Both the position numbers and the translations under genes were made by a program. Below, one piece after another: positions 51,601 to 64,000 of a stretch of 64,000 nt of DNA; position 1 is the stretch's first letter; every line of letters starts with the position of its first letter. The DNA is taken from NCBI GenBank assembly GCA_009869945.1, contig WIXG01000151.1, positions 62,001 through 126,000 of the forward strand, in the 5' to 3' direction. The notes under the pieces are model-generated. The model made no database searches and had not been told where the DNA came from. It worked only from the letters and a program-made list of their open reading frames with translations. The stretch is from Mesaphorura yosii. Its lineage: Eukaryota; Arthropoda; Collembola; Poduromorpha; Tullbergiidae.

Positions 51601-53988
51601 ATATTGAATTGATGGATTTGGATGACTGAATTAATGCAAATGTACAAAGAGAAGAAATCGCAGCAAAGTTCGGCTCATTCATCTGTTAAAATATGACATG
51701 GTGCCCATCCTATTCTTTTTCTCTTGTCAAGTGTATAATATCACTTACTTCTCCAACTAAATATCGACTGCACACACAAATCCATCGCATTGTTAATGCC
51801 ATCTTAATCCTTTCTGTCTACTTTGACTCCTACGCCTGCCTTTTGTTAAAAAATAAATGTTGCTAAACTTATCAAAGTGTCGTCTCATTATAATAGCCTT
51901 ATGAGAATGGTGTAGGAGGCTTTTTACAAGTTTCCTAAGTCCACGCGGCGCCAATCTCCCACTGAGAGCGCCTAACTCCTTGAAAGTATGCGAGAACCCT
52001 GCGTTTGTCTTAATTTCAAACTTATTTATTGCTTCCGGGTTTTCTCAAACTAAAAAAGTGTGACTATAAAAAGAACACGTCCTTTTCATGTTTTGCGCGT
52101 CGTGAGAGAAACCCAAGCCAAGAATTCGTGCTCATTCTTTTATGTCCTTTAATATGTGTTTTAGCACCTTTCGCTTCATTCCAAATGCCAAATGCGGACT
52201 TGCAGTGGAAGATTTATTGTAATTTTTACTCTTGTTATTGCATATCTTTTCAGCGCTTATATCCAAATTAAAATATTGAAACAAAAATCAAAATTCGCAT
52301 GCGACACTTCCAACTCCTCTTCGTCACGCATCATTAATTATCTCAGCGCATGCAATCAATCGAACATGCAACTTACATGTATAGTACTCCATCATATTCT
52401 GATTGTATCTGTAAGCCGTCGTGAGATCCATGATTGGGATTGGTGAAATGCTCAAAGGTCTCAGGAGCAGGTTGTTTGTGATGGTCTGATTAAAGTGACC
52501 AACCTGACTAATTCCCTTAAGTACAAAGTCAGGGCTCTTCGTTGAGTTCTCCGTCTTGGAGCAATTGACTTCACAGCCACTAAAACTATGAGAAATGTCA
52601 CTTTATTGAATACACCTTCCCAGTTACAGTCGACTTGATGCGAAACCTGGTGCCAAATGCCAGCTGAGAACTGCGAATTAATTGTCTTTAAAATTGCCAC
52701 TTAAATCCATAGTTAAATATAATTTTGTAAGTCGTCTTAATTCACTTTTTTCTGTCGCACATTGCAAATTGCAAGAGTTGTCACTTTGCTGCTTCCTTGT
52801 GTTCAAGAGCCATGCAGGCAGAGAGCAAGAGCCAGCCGGAGCGAAAGAGCTGCTTTGTGAACTGTCCGAATCGGAACGAAGTTTCGAAATGAACTCCAAT
52901 CGGGATTCGGTTTGGTCTCAAATACCCTCCCGTGTCTCCTCCTTTTACTTAATTTGCCTTTCTCTCCACCGCACTTGTGCTCCGTTCTATTCCGATGCCT
53001 GGTATCTGTGTGCTGCTCTTCCGCTATTAACCATCGTCAAACATCAAATCCCGACGACGACAAAGCAGGAGCCAGATCTCAAGTCAAAAGGTGTATAATG
53101 ATATGCTGTTCGGATTCTGGGCTCTTTTCGCACGCAGATTATCTTTCTTGGTATTCTTTTTGACTTCGGCCGTGGAAAATGCGAACTCACTCTTGTGCCT
53201 GGTTCAACTCGTCAATAATTTCACGGTATCGAATTTCATGAGAAATTCGGGCAAATTCACATAAATTCAAAATAATTAACTTTTTGGCTCAAAAATACAC
53301 CGAATCGGTGTTTAGTTTCTGACACGAGTACGAAACAGAAAATCCAGTTTGGAGTGAAATCAGTCGATCTGACAAGACCAAAAGAACAGCAGCTTCACGA
53401 CCTCAAAGAATCAATGGACTCTGAGTTGCGAGTCACACTGATTTTTAATTTATGAACTTGAAACTGAAAGGAAGAAAAAGACGTCAAATGCTTAGGCGTC
53501 AAAAGAGACTGAATGGTTGTCCATTTTAGTAATGCGGAATAGGTTCACCTGGATTTGACGCGGTTTCGGGTATTTTAGTTCATCAATTCCAGAGAAGGAA
53601 GTATGGAAAAGGTTCGTGGAGAATTATTGCATCGCGTATTGACTCTGCTTTGTAGTCGTGCGCTGGCGCTGAGTGAGTCCTTTATGCGGAAAAGTGTCCC
53701 AGCCATTACTGGGACTGCCGTGCTGCAGGCACAGGCAGTAATAATGAATAGGCAGCGGCAGGGAAAAGACTGAAAAGAAGTTCATTTCATTGTATGCACT
53801 TCAGTGAATGAAATGAATATTAGGAAGGACCCTTTTATTTTTCTATTAACAACAATGATCAAGTCCCTGCTTTTCAGAGTGACTGACTTTTGCAGGACAC
53901 GACACATGCACACAATGCTCAGACTCACACGCATTACGACACTCGGACACTCTCTCTGAATGTCTGGGTCTTCCGAGGTGCAGAAAGG
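48634..53988. other. Gene-poor 5' flank of Pax2/5/8, proximal part
   Basis: Contains the Pax promoter and any 5' noncoding exons, which I cannot place. The longest frame (154 codons, plus strand, 50572-51036) has no domain, signal peptide or splice support. Probably regulatory DNA, by analogy with other Pax loci. Confidence 0.4.
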
Positions 53989-54185
53989 GCACTTGGGGAA
54001 TGTACGACGATTGCCCCCTGCCAATTGCCCCTGCGTCAATTGCCACCTGACGACAATTGCCCCCTGCGATAATTGAACCACACTGCGTCAACATCCTAGC
54101 AATATCATTAGTCACTGTCGAAGGATACGCATAACTGCTTATCTTCAGCTGAACTGACTGAACATGATAAGAACGAATCCATGAC

Positions 54186-54232
54186 AGAATCCCTCTAACT
54201 TAACCTAATCTAACCTAATCTGTTTAACATGT
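54186..54232 (-). repeat. TTAGGTTAGA-type tandem motif inside the MITE
   Basis: On the minus strand GATTAGGTTAGATTAGGTTA is followed by AGTTAG, a short run related to the arthropod telomere repeat TTAGG. It lies directly downstream of the tRNA-like segment and may be its 3' tail. Confidence 0.4.
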
Positions 54233-54234
54233 TT

Positions 54235-54304
54235 TGTCACGGGCTCGAACTAGGAGCCTTCAAAGCCGAGTTGAGTCTTCATCATTAGCCACTGGAGCCA
54301 CTGT
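54235..54304 (-). repeat. tRNA-like (SINE-type) segment inside the MITE
   Basis: On the minus strand TGGCTCCAGTGG resembles a Pol III A-box, and AGTTCGAGCCC about 35 bp later a B-box. GGCTC-CTAGTTC-GAGCC can fold as a 5-bp stem with 7-base loop. The acceptor stem does not pair, so this is not a working tRNA gene. It is more likely the head of a tRNA-derived SINE captured by, or forming the core of, the element. Confidence 0.45.
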
Positions 54305-54459
54305 CCAGTTTGTAAAATAAAAATCTTTTAAATCTGTATTCGATCAAGTAATTTGTGATGTTGCCGCAGTGTGATTCAATTATCGCAGGGGGCAACTGTC
54401 AGGGGGCAATTGTCGTAGGGGCAATTGGCAGGGGGCAATCGTCGTGCTACGCACTTGGG

Positions 54460-57400
54460 CTCAATATCGAGAAGTGAGTACCCTTGAAACTGCTGGCAAC
54501 AGCACCATGGACAATTTATTTTCGCTGAACTCATGTGCTGCGCTCAGCATAATTAAAATCTGGAAAATTCGCCGAATTCGCCTCCGTATTTGGAAATGTA
54601 GAGCGGAACAATTAGCCGGGACGTCAGTCGTCAGAGACAAAAGAAAGAATGCTCGCTGTTTTTCTAATTCCAGCTTAACTTCATTTAGATTCAAATGGGT
54701 CTCAAACTAGCCAGCACATGAGCACAAAAGAAGGTTTGACATGGTTGAGTTCTCGCAGCAAATGTTATGCTTCTCATATAAATAAGTGAGTAAACACTCT
54801 GTATTCTCATTTAACTTCACGCGCTCACTCGAGGTAAGCCCATCTTCAAGTGCCGACATTTTCTTCATTAAGATCCCGCATTTCTTCGAGCCCGGCACGG
54901 GCTCGCTGGTTCTCCTGGGAATTCTTTGTGAATTAAAAGAACAAAGGCGCTGAGATTTGAAACGAAAAAATCTAAGCGAAATTATAGTAATTCGAAAAAA
55001 GGAGCGAGAGAAAAGTTTAAAAGAAATTATGACAGTCTTTTCAAAAATGCGGCGCGGGGAAAGTCTCTTGCGATTAAAAAGATGGAACGAGCGAGAAAAA
55101 GCGAGACAAAGTCACAAAGAGAAACTAATAAATGCAATTCCTTAGATGACTCAAAAGAAAATATGCTTCGGATGGAAAAAAGAAGCGGCGGCTCATTTTT
55201 CCGTACGTACTTTTCCTTTGTATTCTTCTGAAAGACGTTTTTCTCCTTGACATCAGGCTAAAGACGGGAATTAAGTGGAGAAGTTCTATTCTCTGGAAGA
55301 CATCATGTGAAATTTATCATCATCATCAGAGAGCATTAATGCTAATGCTTGAACTGCTAAATATTCCAAAGAAAATATTGTTAAGCGCAGAAATTGATTA
55401 ATGCAACACTGCTGAATAAATTCATGCGCTCGCTCTTTGCCAGTTTGCCTTTTGTGCGCTCGTAGCCGTCGTGGCACTTGGGTTTCATATCTTGCTAACT
55501 CATCTCATCTTGATGTTATGTTCTAGCATAGAATATGGAAACAGTCTATTTTCTAATATTTTGGCTTTGGGAGACGACGACGAGTTTTCCACACAATGAT
55601 GATGATGATATGAATACTTTGACTTGGCTTGGTTTGGCGTTGACTTTCCTGTGTCTACAGTTAAGAGTGCTACCGTCCGGAGTCCCTGTCCGGGTTTGGG
55701 CAGCAGGAGACGCGTGTGCCAGTGGCGCTGGCAGTGGCAGCAGAGGAGCAAGCATCACATTATTGCTAATTTAGGTAGAGTGCCCATTACGTTGATATGA
55801 GTTCGTGGAAGCGTGAAATGGCATCATCTCTCGCTACTTTTCTGTAAACTCTCCCAACTCTTTCCTCTCCTCTCCGCTCGACTTCTGCGGCTCCTGTCTC
55901 AACTTTCGATCCTGGCATGGTCGCGGTTCCGACGATATGATCATCTCTTTTGCACAGAGTATCAAAGGACTCTACCGTGCGCGTATTCGTATTAATAACC
56001 ATAAGGTTCGTGTCCGCACAAGCGTTGAATGCATGCACGCTATTTCTTTGGTACTGCTCAACCCGTGCAGCGACAACTTTATCGGCTCAATTTTGAAACC
56101 TCCACTTCCAAACTTAATGAAATCATCCACATGTAATTAGCGTTTACGTCCTTCACCCTGACTACTCCTTTGACTGCATTGTTTACATATAAAATCACAG
56201 TCCATGATATGACGTAGGCCGTGTTCATTCTACTGGATGGTTGCGCAGCTAAAAACCGAATACTTAAAAATAAATACGAAAGGCACGAAAAATTGATGGT
56301 TGTAAAAATGTTCAAGATTGCAGAACCGAGCAGTCAGCATTTATATAGTTAGCCAACCCAGACCGAAACTTCATTCATGAATTTTCTTTGAATTCGTATT
56401 CGCTCTGGAGATGCATGGGCATGTGTCAGTCATGAGCCGCCGCATTTTATAAATGAATGTTCCACACTCGATAATATACGGTGAGCAGTGAGAGGTTGTA
56501 GTATTTTAGGAGCTGTGAGCAATGAAAAGAGCTGCCGCGCCTCCCAAAAAAGGCAGCCGTGGACATGGACGATCGACAGAGCATCAAGTGTGAAAATGAC
56601 CGTCAATTGATTGTGAGCGTGCTTGTGCCGCCTGACTTTGACATTGTTGCATTGCGTACGTAATTTGCCATTTGCACGCAGCGTTATGAAGTGTCTGCAC
56701 CTCAATTAAATTCTCATTAGCTCAGGCAGGTTCTGATTTGCATGCATACTGCACGTGACGACATCTCCTTTTCTTGTTTCTGCCAGCGTGCACTTGTACT
56801 TGCAATGTTCACAGCGCCAGTGTTCGGAACCATGAAACTGTGACATACGACTCGCCACTGCCACTATGCCTTACGCCATGAAGCTGATCATGATGTTGGC
56901 ATAAATATTTAGAGTGATACTTGTCATGTTTCTGGCTTCGCTCGATGCACTCGAGCAACGCGCTCGGTTATGCTGGCTGAATATTTTATGTGCGCGACAC
57001 GATTTTTGTTCCTCTTTTGTGCCTGGTTACTTTCCAGAACAGAAGATCGACATTCACACTCGCAAGGACACTGCAATAGGTGGTGATTAGGGCCGTGCAT
57101 TTTCCGATGCAGTGGGAAATGCACAAATCTGTCAGGCGTCACCTTCGATTTGGGCTTGGCACTGATTAGAGAAAGTTTGCGGCAATTAGCTCGATTGGCA
57201 ACAGAACCCGGAGTACGCCCGTTGTTTTATGCTGTAAACCTTGAAAGTATGATAGGCTTTTGTATCAGTTGATTGTCTCAGGTCTTTAGCTTCATGAGTG
57301 TATAAGATTTTGATTGTGAAAAAGTAGCAGGAAAATCTCTTCGAAAGTGCGAGAGAGATAAAATCGAGGATAAAGTGGAAGGAAAGAGCAGAGTGAAGGA

Positions 57401-60400
57401 GTTAAAAAGAGTTAAAAACCCGGGTTAAATGACGCGAGAAGAGTGATCCTCTCGGAAAGACTTTGATCTCTTTAAAATAAGCAATATTTTGGTTTCTAGT
57501 GTACATCTTGTCTTCATCTTCACCCGCTGCACGAGCACACGGCTCTTCTGCGCGGCTGTGCCGAGCGTGAACAAGTGAATAAAAGGTAAATGGGGAAGAG
57601 ACTAGAGACTTGTACTCGGTTCGGCACTTTATGGGCGAGATGAAGAAAGAAATTGGGAGTTTAACTCGCGACGCGAGTGCCTGTATCATTTACACGTACA
57701 CGTGCACTTGCGGAGTGAGCTGGAGCATCAACTTTTACGCCAGCATATAATTGAACAAGAACAAGAAATCTTTTTGATGATGATACCCTTTCGCCTTTCC
57801 GCCCAACTCGACTTTCCACTTCCACATTCTACAGCTTCAGCTTGTTCAACTTAGGAGCACTGAGTCTACTTTGAGCTTCCGAGAAAGCATTTGGTCTCCG
57901 TGCGGCTTCCTTTTAGCGGTCGTTAATCAATGAAGGAAACATGTTCAGCCACACATCGTGAAACCAACGCATTGCACCGCGCTGAAGCTGTTTAAATTTA
58001 TGCTGTCGTTAAATTCGCACCTCGGAAGCAATGCATACGTTAAAGGCAAGGACTTCAAAAGTATTTCAGAAGATGCAAAACGTAAATCCTCAGCTTTGGC
58101 TTGATGAAACGAATTAGTCATTAATAGAAGTGTCAATAAACTCCGGCAGGAGTAGGAGGAAGTATGCAGAAACAACACTGAAAACAAATGCAACAGTTGA
58201 CAACTGCCACGAATTGGTCGCAATTATGACAGAGACGCGGTGGTGATTAATAAATTCCTGCGTAGCAAGTAATTTCCTCCGGAACAGAACCGTCGCATTC
58301 GCTCCTCGCGTGCCTTTTCAATAGCCGCCGTGGACACACGGGGATATAAATTAAGCAGTTGTTTGCAAAGCGATTCCCAGAAGACCACTCGTGTTGATTT
58401 CATGTTCAGATAATGCGGACCACGCTGGCCTGCCAGGGAGGCAAGCCAAGGGACTCGTGCTCTCAACGACAATGTAATCATGTAACATAATTGTAATCGT
58501 ATATTAAATGCAGAGCGCAGTGGCTCTGCTACTGCTGTGCTGTACTATGCCGTGCCGTGAGGAGTTGCAGTTGCAAGGAGAAGGTGATGAAGCGGACACG
58601 TGGGATTTAAAATGACCATCTGTCATGAAACACTCATTCAGAATACGGCGCAGCGGAGAGAATAAAAACAGGCAGCAGCACTTTGCTATTGCCAATGCCA
58701 AATTGAACAATACCGTAACCCCATTGTAGTGATTGCAGTACATTGCAGTGACGTGAATGGTTAGAAAGGAGAGATGAAAGCATCTAAAAGATGATCTAAT
58801 CATTTATAACATTATTTTTATTATAATCAATTCCCTTTCTGTCATCATATGTTCCGTTTCCTTCCACCTCACTGGTGAAAACTTAACTGCACTGCGTTTT
58901 TGCCCAGCATAGGGCTTGGCATTTGTAACAGATTAGAATTGTTGGGCAATGGATTGTTTTCACAAGAGGCGTTGGATGATTAACCTGCGGTGAGACTTAA
59001 TCAGATGTTAAAACTTACGAGTGAAAGAATCTCAAATGTAAAAGGTCTTTCTTCCGAATTCCGATTTTTGGTTTTATTTTGCTTCTGGCCAGGATTGGGC
59101 GCTTCGGATGCCGAGCCGAAGTGGGAAAAGACAGTGCGCCATCTAATACATTGGGAATTCACTTCTTTACCAGTTCAAGCACACAGCTTCCTCGTCATTT
59201 GTTGCAGGTACATTTCGTTGGATTTCACTTGTGGAATATTTTATCGTATTCATGCTATTATAGTAAATTGTAAATGCCAGTGCAGGCTGCCTACCTGTCG
59301 TGCTACGAAAATGAAAATTAATTGAATAAAGTAGCCGAGCCGATGCGCTTGCTCAGAATCCGCCGTAATTGTAATTTCAGCTTTATGATTTTTGCACTCG
59401 TCGGTCGCTTTGGCTTTACCAGTTAATTACAATGAGGAGCTCATTTCTCCTGCCGTCATGATGCAGGTGATTTGACTCATAGCAAGGTGGCAAAAATTTG
59501 GAATGAGGAATGCGTTGAGACGGGCGATCCATGAGGAAGCGAATATTAAACGAATTTGAAGGTTTCTTGACCGAGGAAGAGATGCACAAAGCACAACGAA
59601 TTTTGCAATGGCAATAAAATTCAAGCCGCCGCACCTCAGATTATCGTAACGCAAAAAGAGTTATTAAAACCATGCAGGTCATTTATGCATAGAGAATTGA
59701 TTACAGAGTAGACGCGCGACGATGGTTTCGATGTGTCCTGCTCGTTACATGAAAAACCATGTACTACGAGCATATGGGAGGAGGCTAAGAAAAAACCTGT
59801 GCCGGAGTTTTACGAGCGTGTAAACATATTTTATACGCGTCTGCGGATAGTTATTGTTCAATTACTGTGTTATTAAAAGTTAATAACCTGCGCAGCAGAC
59901 TCCGTCTCCATGCAACGGTCGTTAAAATTCGTATTACACCCATCTCTAAGCTCATGCCATCCAACTCTCCCGTGCAATATTTTAAGATGGGAGATTTATA
60001 AGTCTTTCGCATTGTAAATGCGAATGCGGTCTCGAAGCTCGAACTTGAACTAAAATATAAATTGCATATTAAAAAACTTCCACTTGAGTGCATAATAATA
60101 ATTATACTGCACTGTACTGATGATGAGCACAATACCGCGGCAATTCGCTATTGTATGGTTGCAGACTTTTAAATTCTGGTATGCATTGTTGCATCGGGCA
60201 GTAAAGAGCAAAGTGACTCGGAGAGGTTTTAAAATAGAAAAGCTAATAAATTAAGGACTTGTGACTCTCGCATCATGAAAGGGTGAAGAATCCACAAGGG
60301 GAATGTGAATAACCATTGCACAAATGCCTACCGTTGACTTTGGGCCGTGTGTTATCACGGAATCATTTTTATAATTTGGGCCTGGGGACTCAATTTGGCC

Positions 60401-63400
60401 CTTATTAATCAGTGGATTATGGTACTGGCAAGAGAAAGCGGGAATTAAGAAAGTTCATTTACTCAGCACAATTAATAGTACGATTAACGTGTTGACACAT
60501 TTTCATTAGTTTTCAGGATTGGGACCGTCTCAAATGGGTTTAGGAATCTCTGATCCATAAAATTCCATTTTTTTTACCCTTTGAGGAAAGGAAGACTGCT
60601 GCGACAAAGACGAAAACGAAATGAATATAATTTTTCTTGGCTTGCAAAATATGTTTCTTGCTGACATTTCCTAATAAGTGTAATAACTCTGCATTGCGGA
60701 TGTGCTGTCGGGTCGTGTCAGAAGTTGAGAAATCTCCGCAGTACACGTCACCAAAATACACAACCAACCTCAAATGACCAAGTCCACGGAACTGAGCGAA
60801 AGAGAACATAATTTTGCCTTGAATAACGTCTGAATTATGAAAACAGCAACAATACAGTCCTGTCTAGACGGAAGAGACACAGCATTAATGTAATCACATA
60901 ATCTTGGCAGAATATGGAAGATTTCCCCACAGAATGGAGAAGACCCGTGGCCGTGGATTCCGCGTGTCTCTGCTTACTGCTTAGCTTTGCGCTCTCTCAT
61001 CATAATGGATGAGGTGATATTAACTAAGAGAATACAAATGAGTTGAGACTAAGAAATGCACTAATGGGGACCTCGCCGCGTGCTCATAAGTCCGTGACTC
61101 CATTAAGGGTCTGTGCTTCCACTTCGGCCTCTCGCACATTCCGCAGCTCCTCACAGAGTCTCGGAAGGAGCTCCGACATTTCTTGGAGAAATACCAAATT
61201 TTTGTTGCATTATTATTTTGATCGGTTCATTCTAATGTGTTGCAAGTCTTTGCTGTAATAAATTACGGCAAGATTTATCAAAGATGTCCGCGTTTAGGAC
61301 GCTGCCTGCTGCCTGTTTGTGTATTCTTGTCAGCACAGCATCTCAAGCGCACAAGAACCACGTAAGAATGGTATTTAGCACTGACACGCAGTTCTGTCTC
61401 AAACTTGGCTGCAAATCCTGTGCTATAATAATGCCTGTGCGCTCTATTTTTTTGCATGGAACGGCCTTTGCGAATTTTCTGCATCAACATCAACCCATCG
61501 CACGCTTTTTTGCTCGCCTGCTTTTATTTTAAGCTTAAATTGTAAGTTCTGACTCCGACTTGGTCAGAGTACAAAGAAGATCAGATCAGAGGTAGTTAGC
61601 AATTGGCTTTAGGGGCTTAATTTCAATGAGCGTTTTTTTCGTGATGATCCTTAATAACATGTGTACTTTTTTCAGGCGCATCGCACAATAGATAAAATAC
61701 AGAAGACAAGAAAGAAGAAGTAAGAAGCTCGTCTAAACGCAGTTCTTCTCCTCGTGGACATTGTTACGCTCATTTTTTAATCTGGTTGATGGTCGCCGTC
61801 ATCATCCTCAACGAGCTTCAGGTTCTTCGACTTGACTTCGCAAATCGATAAATGATGACATCATTGCATGAACTAAACTCATTTACCCAAATTTTATGCA
61901 CCAGCGTCGGGAGCCTGAACTCTTAACAAGTTGCTCTTTAAATACACGTTTTGGATTGACACGACGTACTTAATAGAAGCACGCCGAATTCTTTTCCTTT
62001 ATTATCTGGTTTTGATAATTTCACGGATTGTTTCTCTTGCTCAATAAAATAAAAGAGGTTCTAATGCTAGACATTAGGGACCAAATGATGAAATGATTAT
62101 AACAATCAAACAGAAAACAAATGTTGGTATTCTTAACGACTCATGCCGGGTTTTCTGTTTGGTCATTTTGGCAATCAAGATGCATGCTGGCATTTCATTT
62201 GATTTATGATGGCAATCAAAATAAATCGTCGGACTGCTCTCAGAAATTAAGAACGCCAGCTAAGGCTCGTGTCCAGAAGTAAAATGTTATTATGGATTGA
62301 ACGTTCACGTGTGTTAGGAGCATCATTCTAAAATTAGCAAATTCTGAACCGAGGGTACGCGTAAGCGCAAGCCATCGTAATTAGCCGTCATCAACAATGA
62401 CACTCGCACGCGAGACGCGATTAAATCACAATCACAGGCTGCGAGTAGAACCGAGTTCAATCAACCTTACAATTTATTTACTCCGTCATGCGATGAGATG
62501 CGGTAAAATTTACTTATTTACGTACATCAAATCAATCCTATTATTTCCGTGCTCGTATTTATGAATGCTGAATATCACGAGCATGCATGTCATTATCGCG
62601 GCACACAGCACACATCATTACAGTAGCTGATTTGACCAAAGTCTCAATTACATTGTTGCTTGGCTTGTTAGCGCGACCACCGCGTTGCATTCATAACACA
62701 CATGATTTACGTTTTACTTGGAATCCGTGCTTTTTTGAACCAATATGCGTAATTCAAGTTGAAGTGCAGTAATGAGGAAATACATCGAATTGGCAAATAG
62801 GTGTCGTCAAGACTTTTGTGCTTGCCGCAATACTCAACAATCAGCAGCTAGATCTAATTCGAAACTTATGTTTGCAAAAAGTGGCAATGGATGCGACAAA
62901 AGAGCCAATACCGGCGACAAAAAACGAAGCGATGCGTCCAAACAAGCTGCAAAAGTGTTAAAATCGTAATTACGTGTGGATTGTTTCAGACAGATATCAA
63001 TTTTACGGAAACTAAATAGTCCCACAGCAATAATATGACATTGACAATGATCGCGAGGACAATATTCGTTTCCCACAAGCACAAGCACGTTGCACATATA
63101 CTACATACACGTTTACGTTTATGTACGAGGCGACATTAAAATCTGCGTGTAATTTATTTCAGTAGTGCGGAGAAAACATTTATAAAATCTGAATATGTGC
63201 CTGCTATGCTGTGCTAAGCGAGCGAACGAGCAAACAATGTTGATTCTGTTAAATTTGCATGAATGCGGTTTTGGGACAAAAAAGAACGAGACGAACGTTT
63301 GCGTCGAGGTGTGGTTTGGTTTGGTTTAAGTCATCAGACGTAACCCATGCTATGCATGTAGCGTCTACTATGTATTGTAGAGTGACTAAAGTAGCATCAA

Positions 63401-64000
63401 AATGCAAACGTGCAGGTAAAACAACAAATATGAGACACATAAAAGAGTTTTTACGAGTAATATCCGAAAGACAATGCCCTGAAGGCATTCAATTCTTCTC
63501 AACACGTAATGAATTTATTTTGGTCTCAAATCTCATTTATCCATCCACAAATCTTTGCATGCCATAATTCAATTGTTTCACTTTTGGAGTAAACAAGCCA
63601 GAAAGAACAACAAAAACCGAAATTGAAAGGCTTTCGCTTCGACACACGAATCACAAACAAACACGACCTAGCTTTTTGTAAATCTATTTTAATTTTTAGG
63701 AATTCGGATTTTGTAAACGGCCTCACGAAAATACACGAATAATAATTGTATGAATGATAATGAGTAAGTTTAACGTTGGGCCTGGCTGAGTTAGGCGACT
63801 GGGCCTCGGTCGCCTTACGTAGTAGTGCAGCGGAGGAAGAATGTAGAAAGAGAAAAATTCGTTTCAACCGGAAGTCATGATTGCGATTAACCGCCCGTCC
63901 CTACCTGTCAGCTACCAAACTACTATCTGCCTGCCAGGGATGTGCACGTTTCACGATGCACTTCAAGCACTTCAATTCGAATATCTTCCCAATACCACCA
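54460..64000. other. Gene-poor distal flank of Pax2/5/8
   Basis: About 9.5 kb on which I can support no exon, RNA gene or further transposon. Many open frames of 60-110 codons occur on both strands but lack methionine starts, signal peptides, conserved motifs or phase-compatible splice partners. Short CATCATCAT runs occur near 55318 and 55598. Likely intergenic and regulatory. Confidence 0.4.

Larger units (their letters stand above)
53998..54450. mobile_element. MITE-like element with about 95-bp inverted repeats and 9-bp target duplication
   Basis: The left end (53998-about 54094) and the reverse complement of the right end (about 54357-54450) align almost throughout, sharing GACGATTGCCCCCTGCCAAT and GCGATAATTGAA.CACACTGCG. 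The repeats are built of tandem CAATTGCCCCCTG-like units. The direct repeat GCACTTGGG flanks the element exactly (53989-53997 and 54451-54459). A 9-bp duplication with long inverted repeats is typical of Mutator-like (MULE) nonautonomous elements. There is no transposase inside. The good repeat match suggests a fairly recent insertion. Confidence 0.75.

Noticed and set aside
57402..57689. 95-codon minus-strand frame with a true ATG
   Set aside because: No recognisable motif, signal peptide or splice context; cannot be told from chance.
58990..59325. 111-codon plus-strand frame in the distal flank
   Set aside because: Random-looking composition and no splice or domain support.

Overview
The window is nuclear DNA from an animal, most likely an arthropod. 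Genes are split by many short GT-AG introns (often 50-100 bp), there are TATA/TCAGT-type core promoters, AATAAA polyadenylation signals, quiver-type Ly6 proteins, a foraging-type cGMP-dependent kinase and a Pax2/5/8 gene. A springtail or similar hexapod would fit, but the sequence alone does not fix the species. I see no bacterial genes, rRNA or CRISPR.

Layout. 0.5-5.1 kb: a cluster of three GPI-type Ly6/uPAR (quiver-like) genes on the minus strand, the first cut by the window edge, with a small secreted orphan gene on the plus strand between the second and third. 6.2-20.0 kb: one large minus-strand gene of 18 coding exons for PKG (cGMP-dependent protein kinase I/foraging type, 667 aa), with two candidate alternative first exons and a tiny zinc-finger-like gene nested antisense in its last intron. 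About 21.1-21.3 kb: a possible two-exon micro-gene. 22.6-25.4 kb: cathepsin L (7 exons, 336 aa). 27.6-30.7 kb: a MOXD1/DBH-like copper monooxygenase with a DOMON domain (8 exons, 649 aa). 31.5-32.6 kb: a cytochrome b561-type membrane protein. 32.7-34.6 kb: coding-like sequence broken by several frame changes, probably a pseudogene. 35.6-48.6 kb: Pax2/5/8 (10 coding exons, 462 aa) with large introns. 48.6-64 kb: a 15 kb gene-poor stretch upstream of Pax2/5/8, holding one good transposon relic (about 54.0-54.45 kb): a MITE-like element with long inverted repeats, a 9-bp flanking duplication and a tRNA-like interior.

Themes. The Ly6 genes look like local tandem duplicates. The ascorbate-dependent copper monooxygenase sits just downstream, on the same strand, of a b561-type transmembrane electron carrier; these families are known to be biochemical partners, so the linkage is suggestive. 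PKG appears to use several promoters, as fly foraging does. All gene models come from reading splice signals, phase and protein motifs by eye. No alignment, RNA evidence or database search was available.
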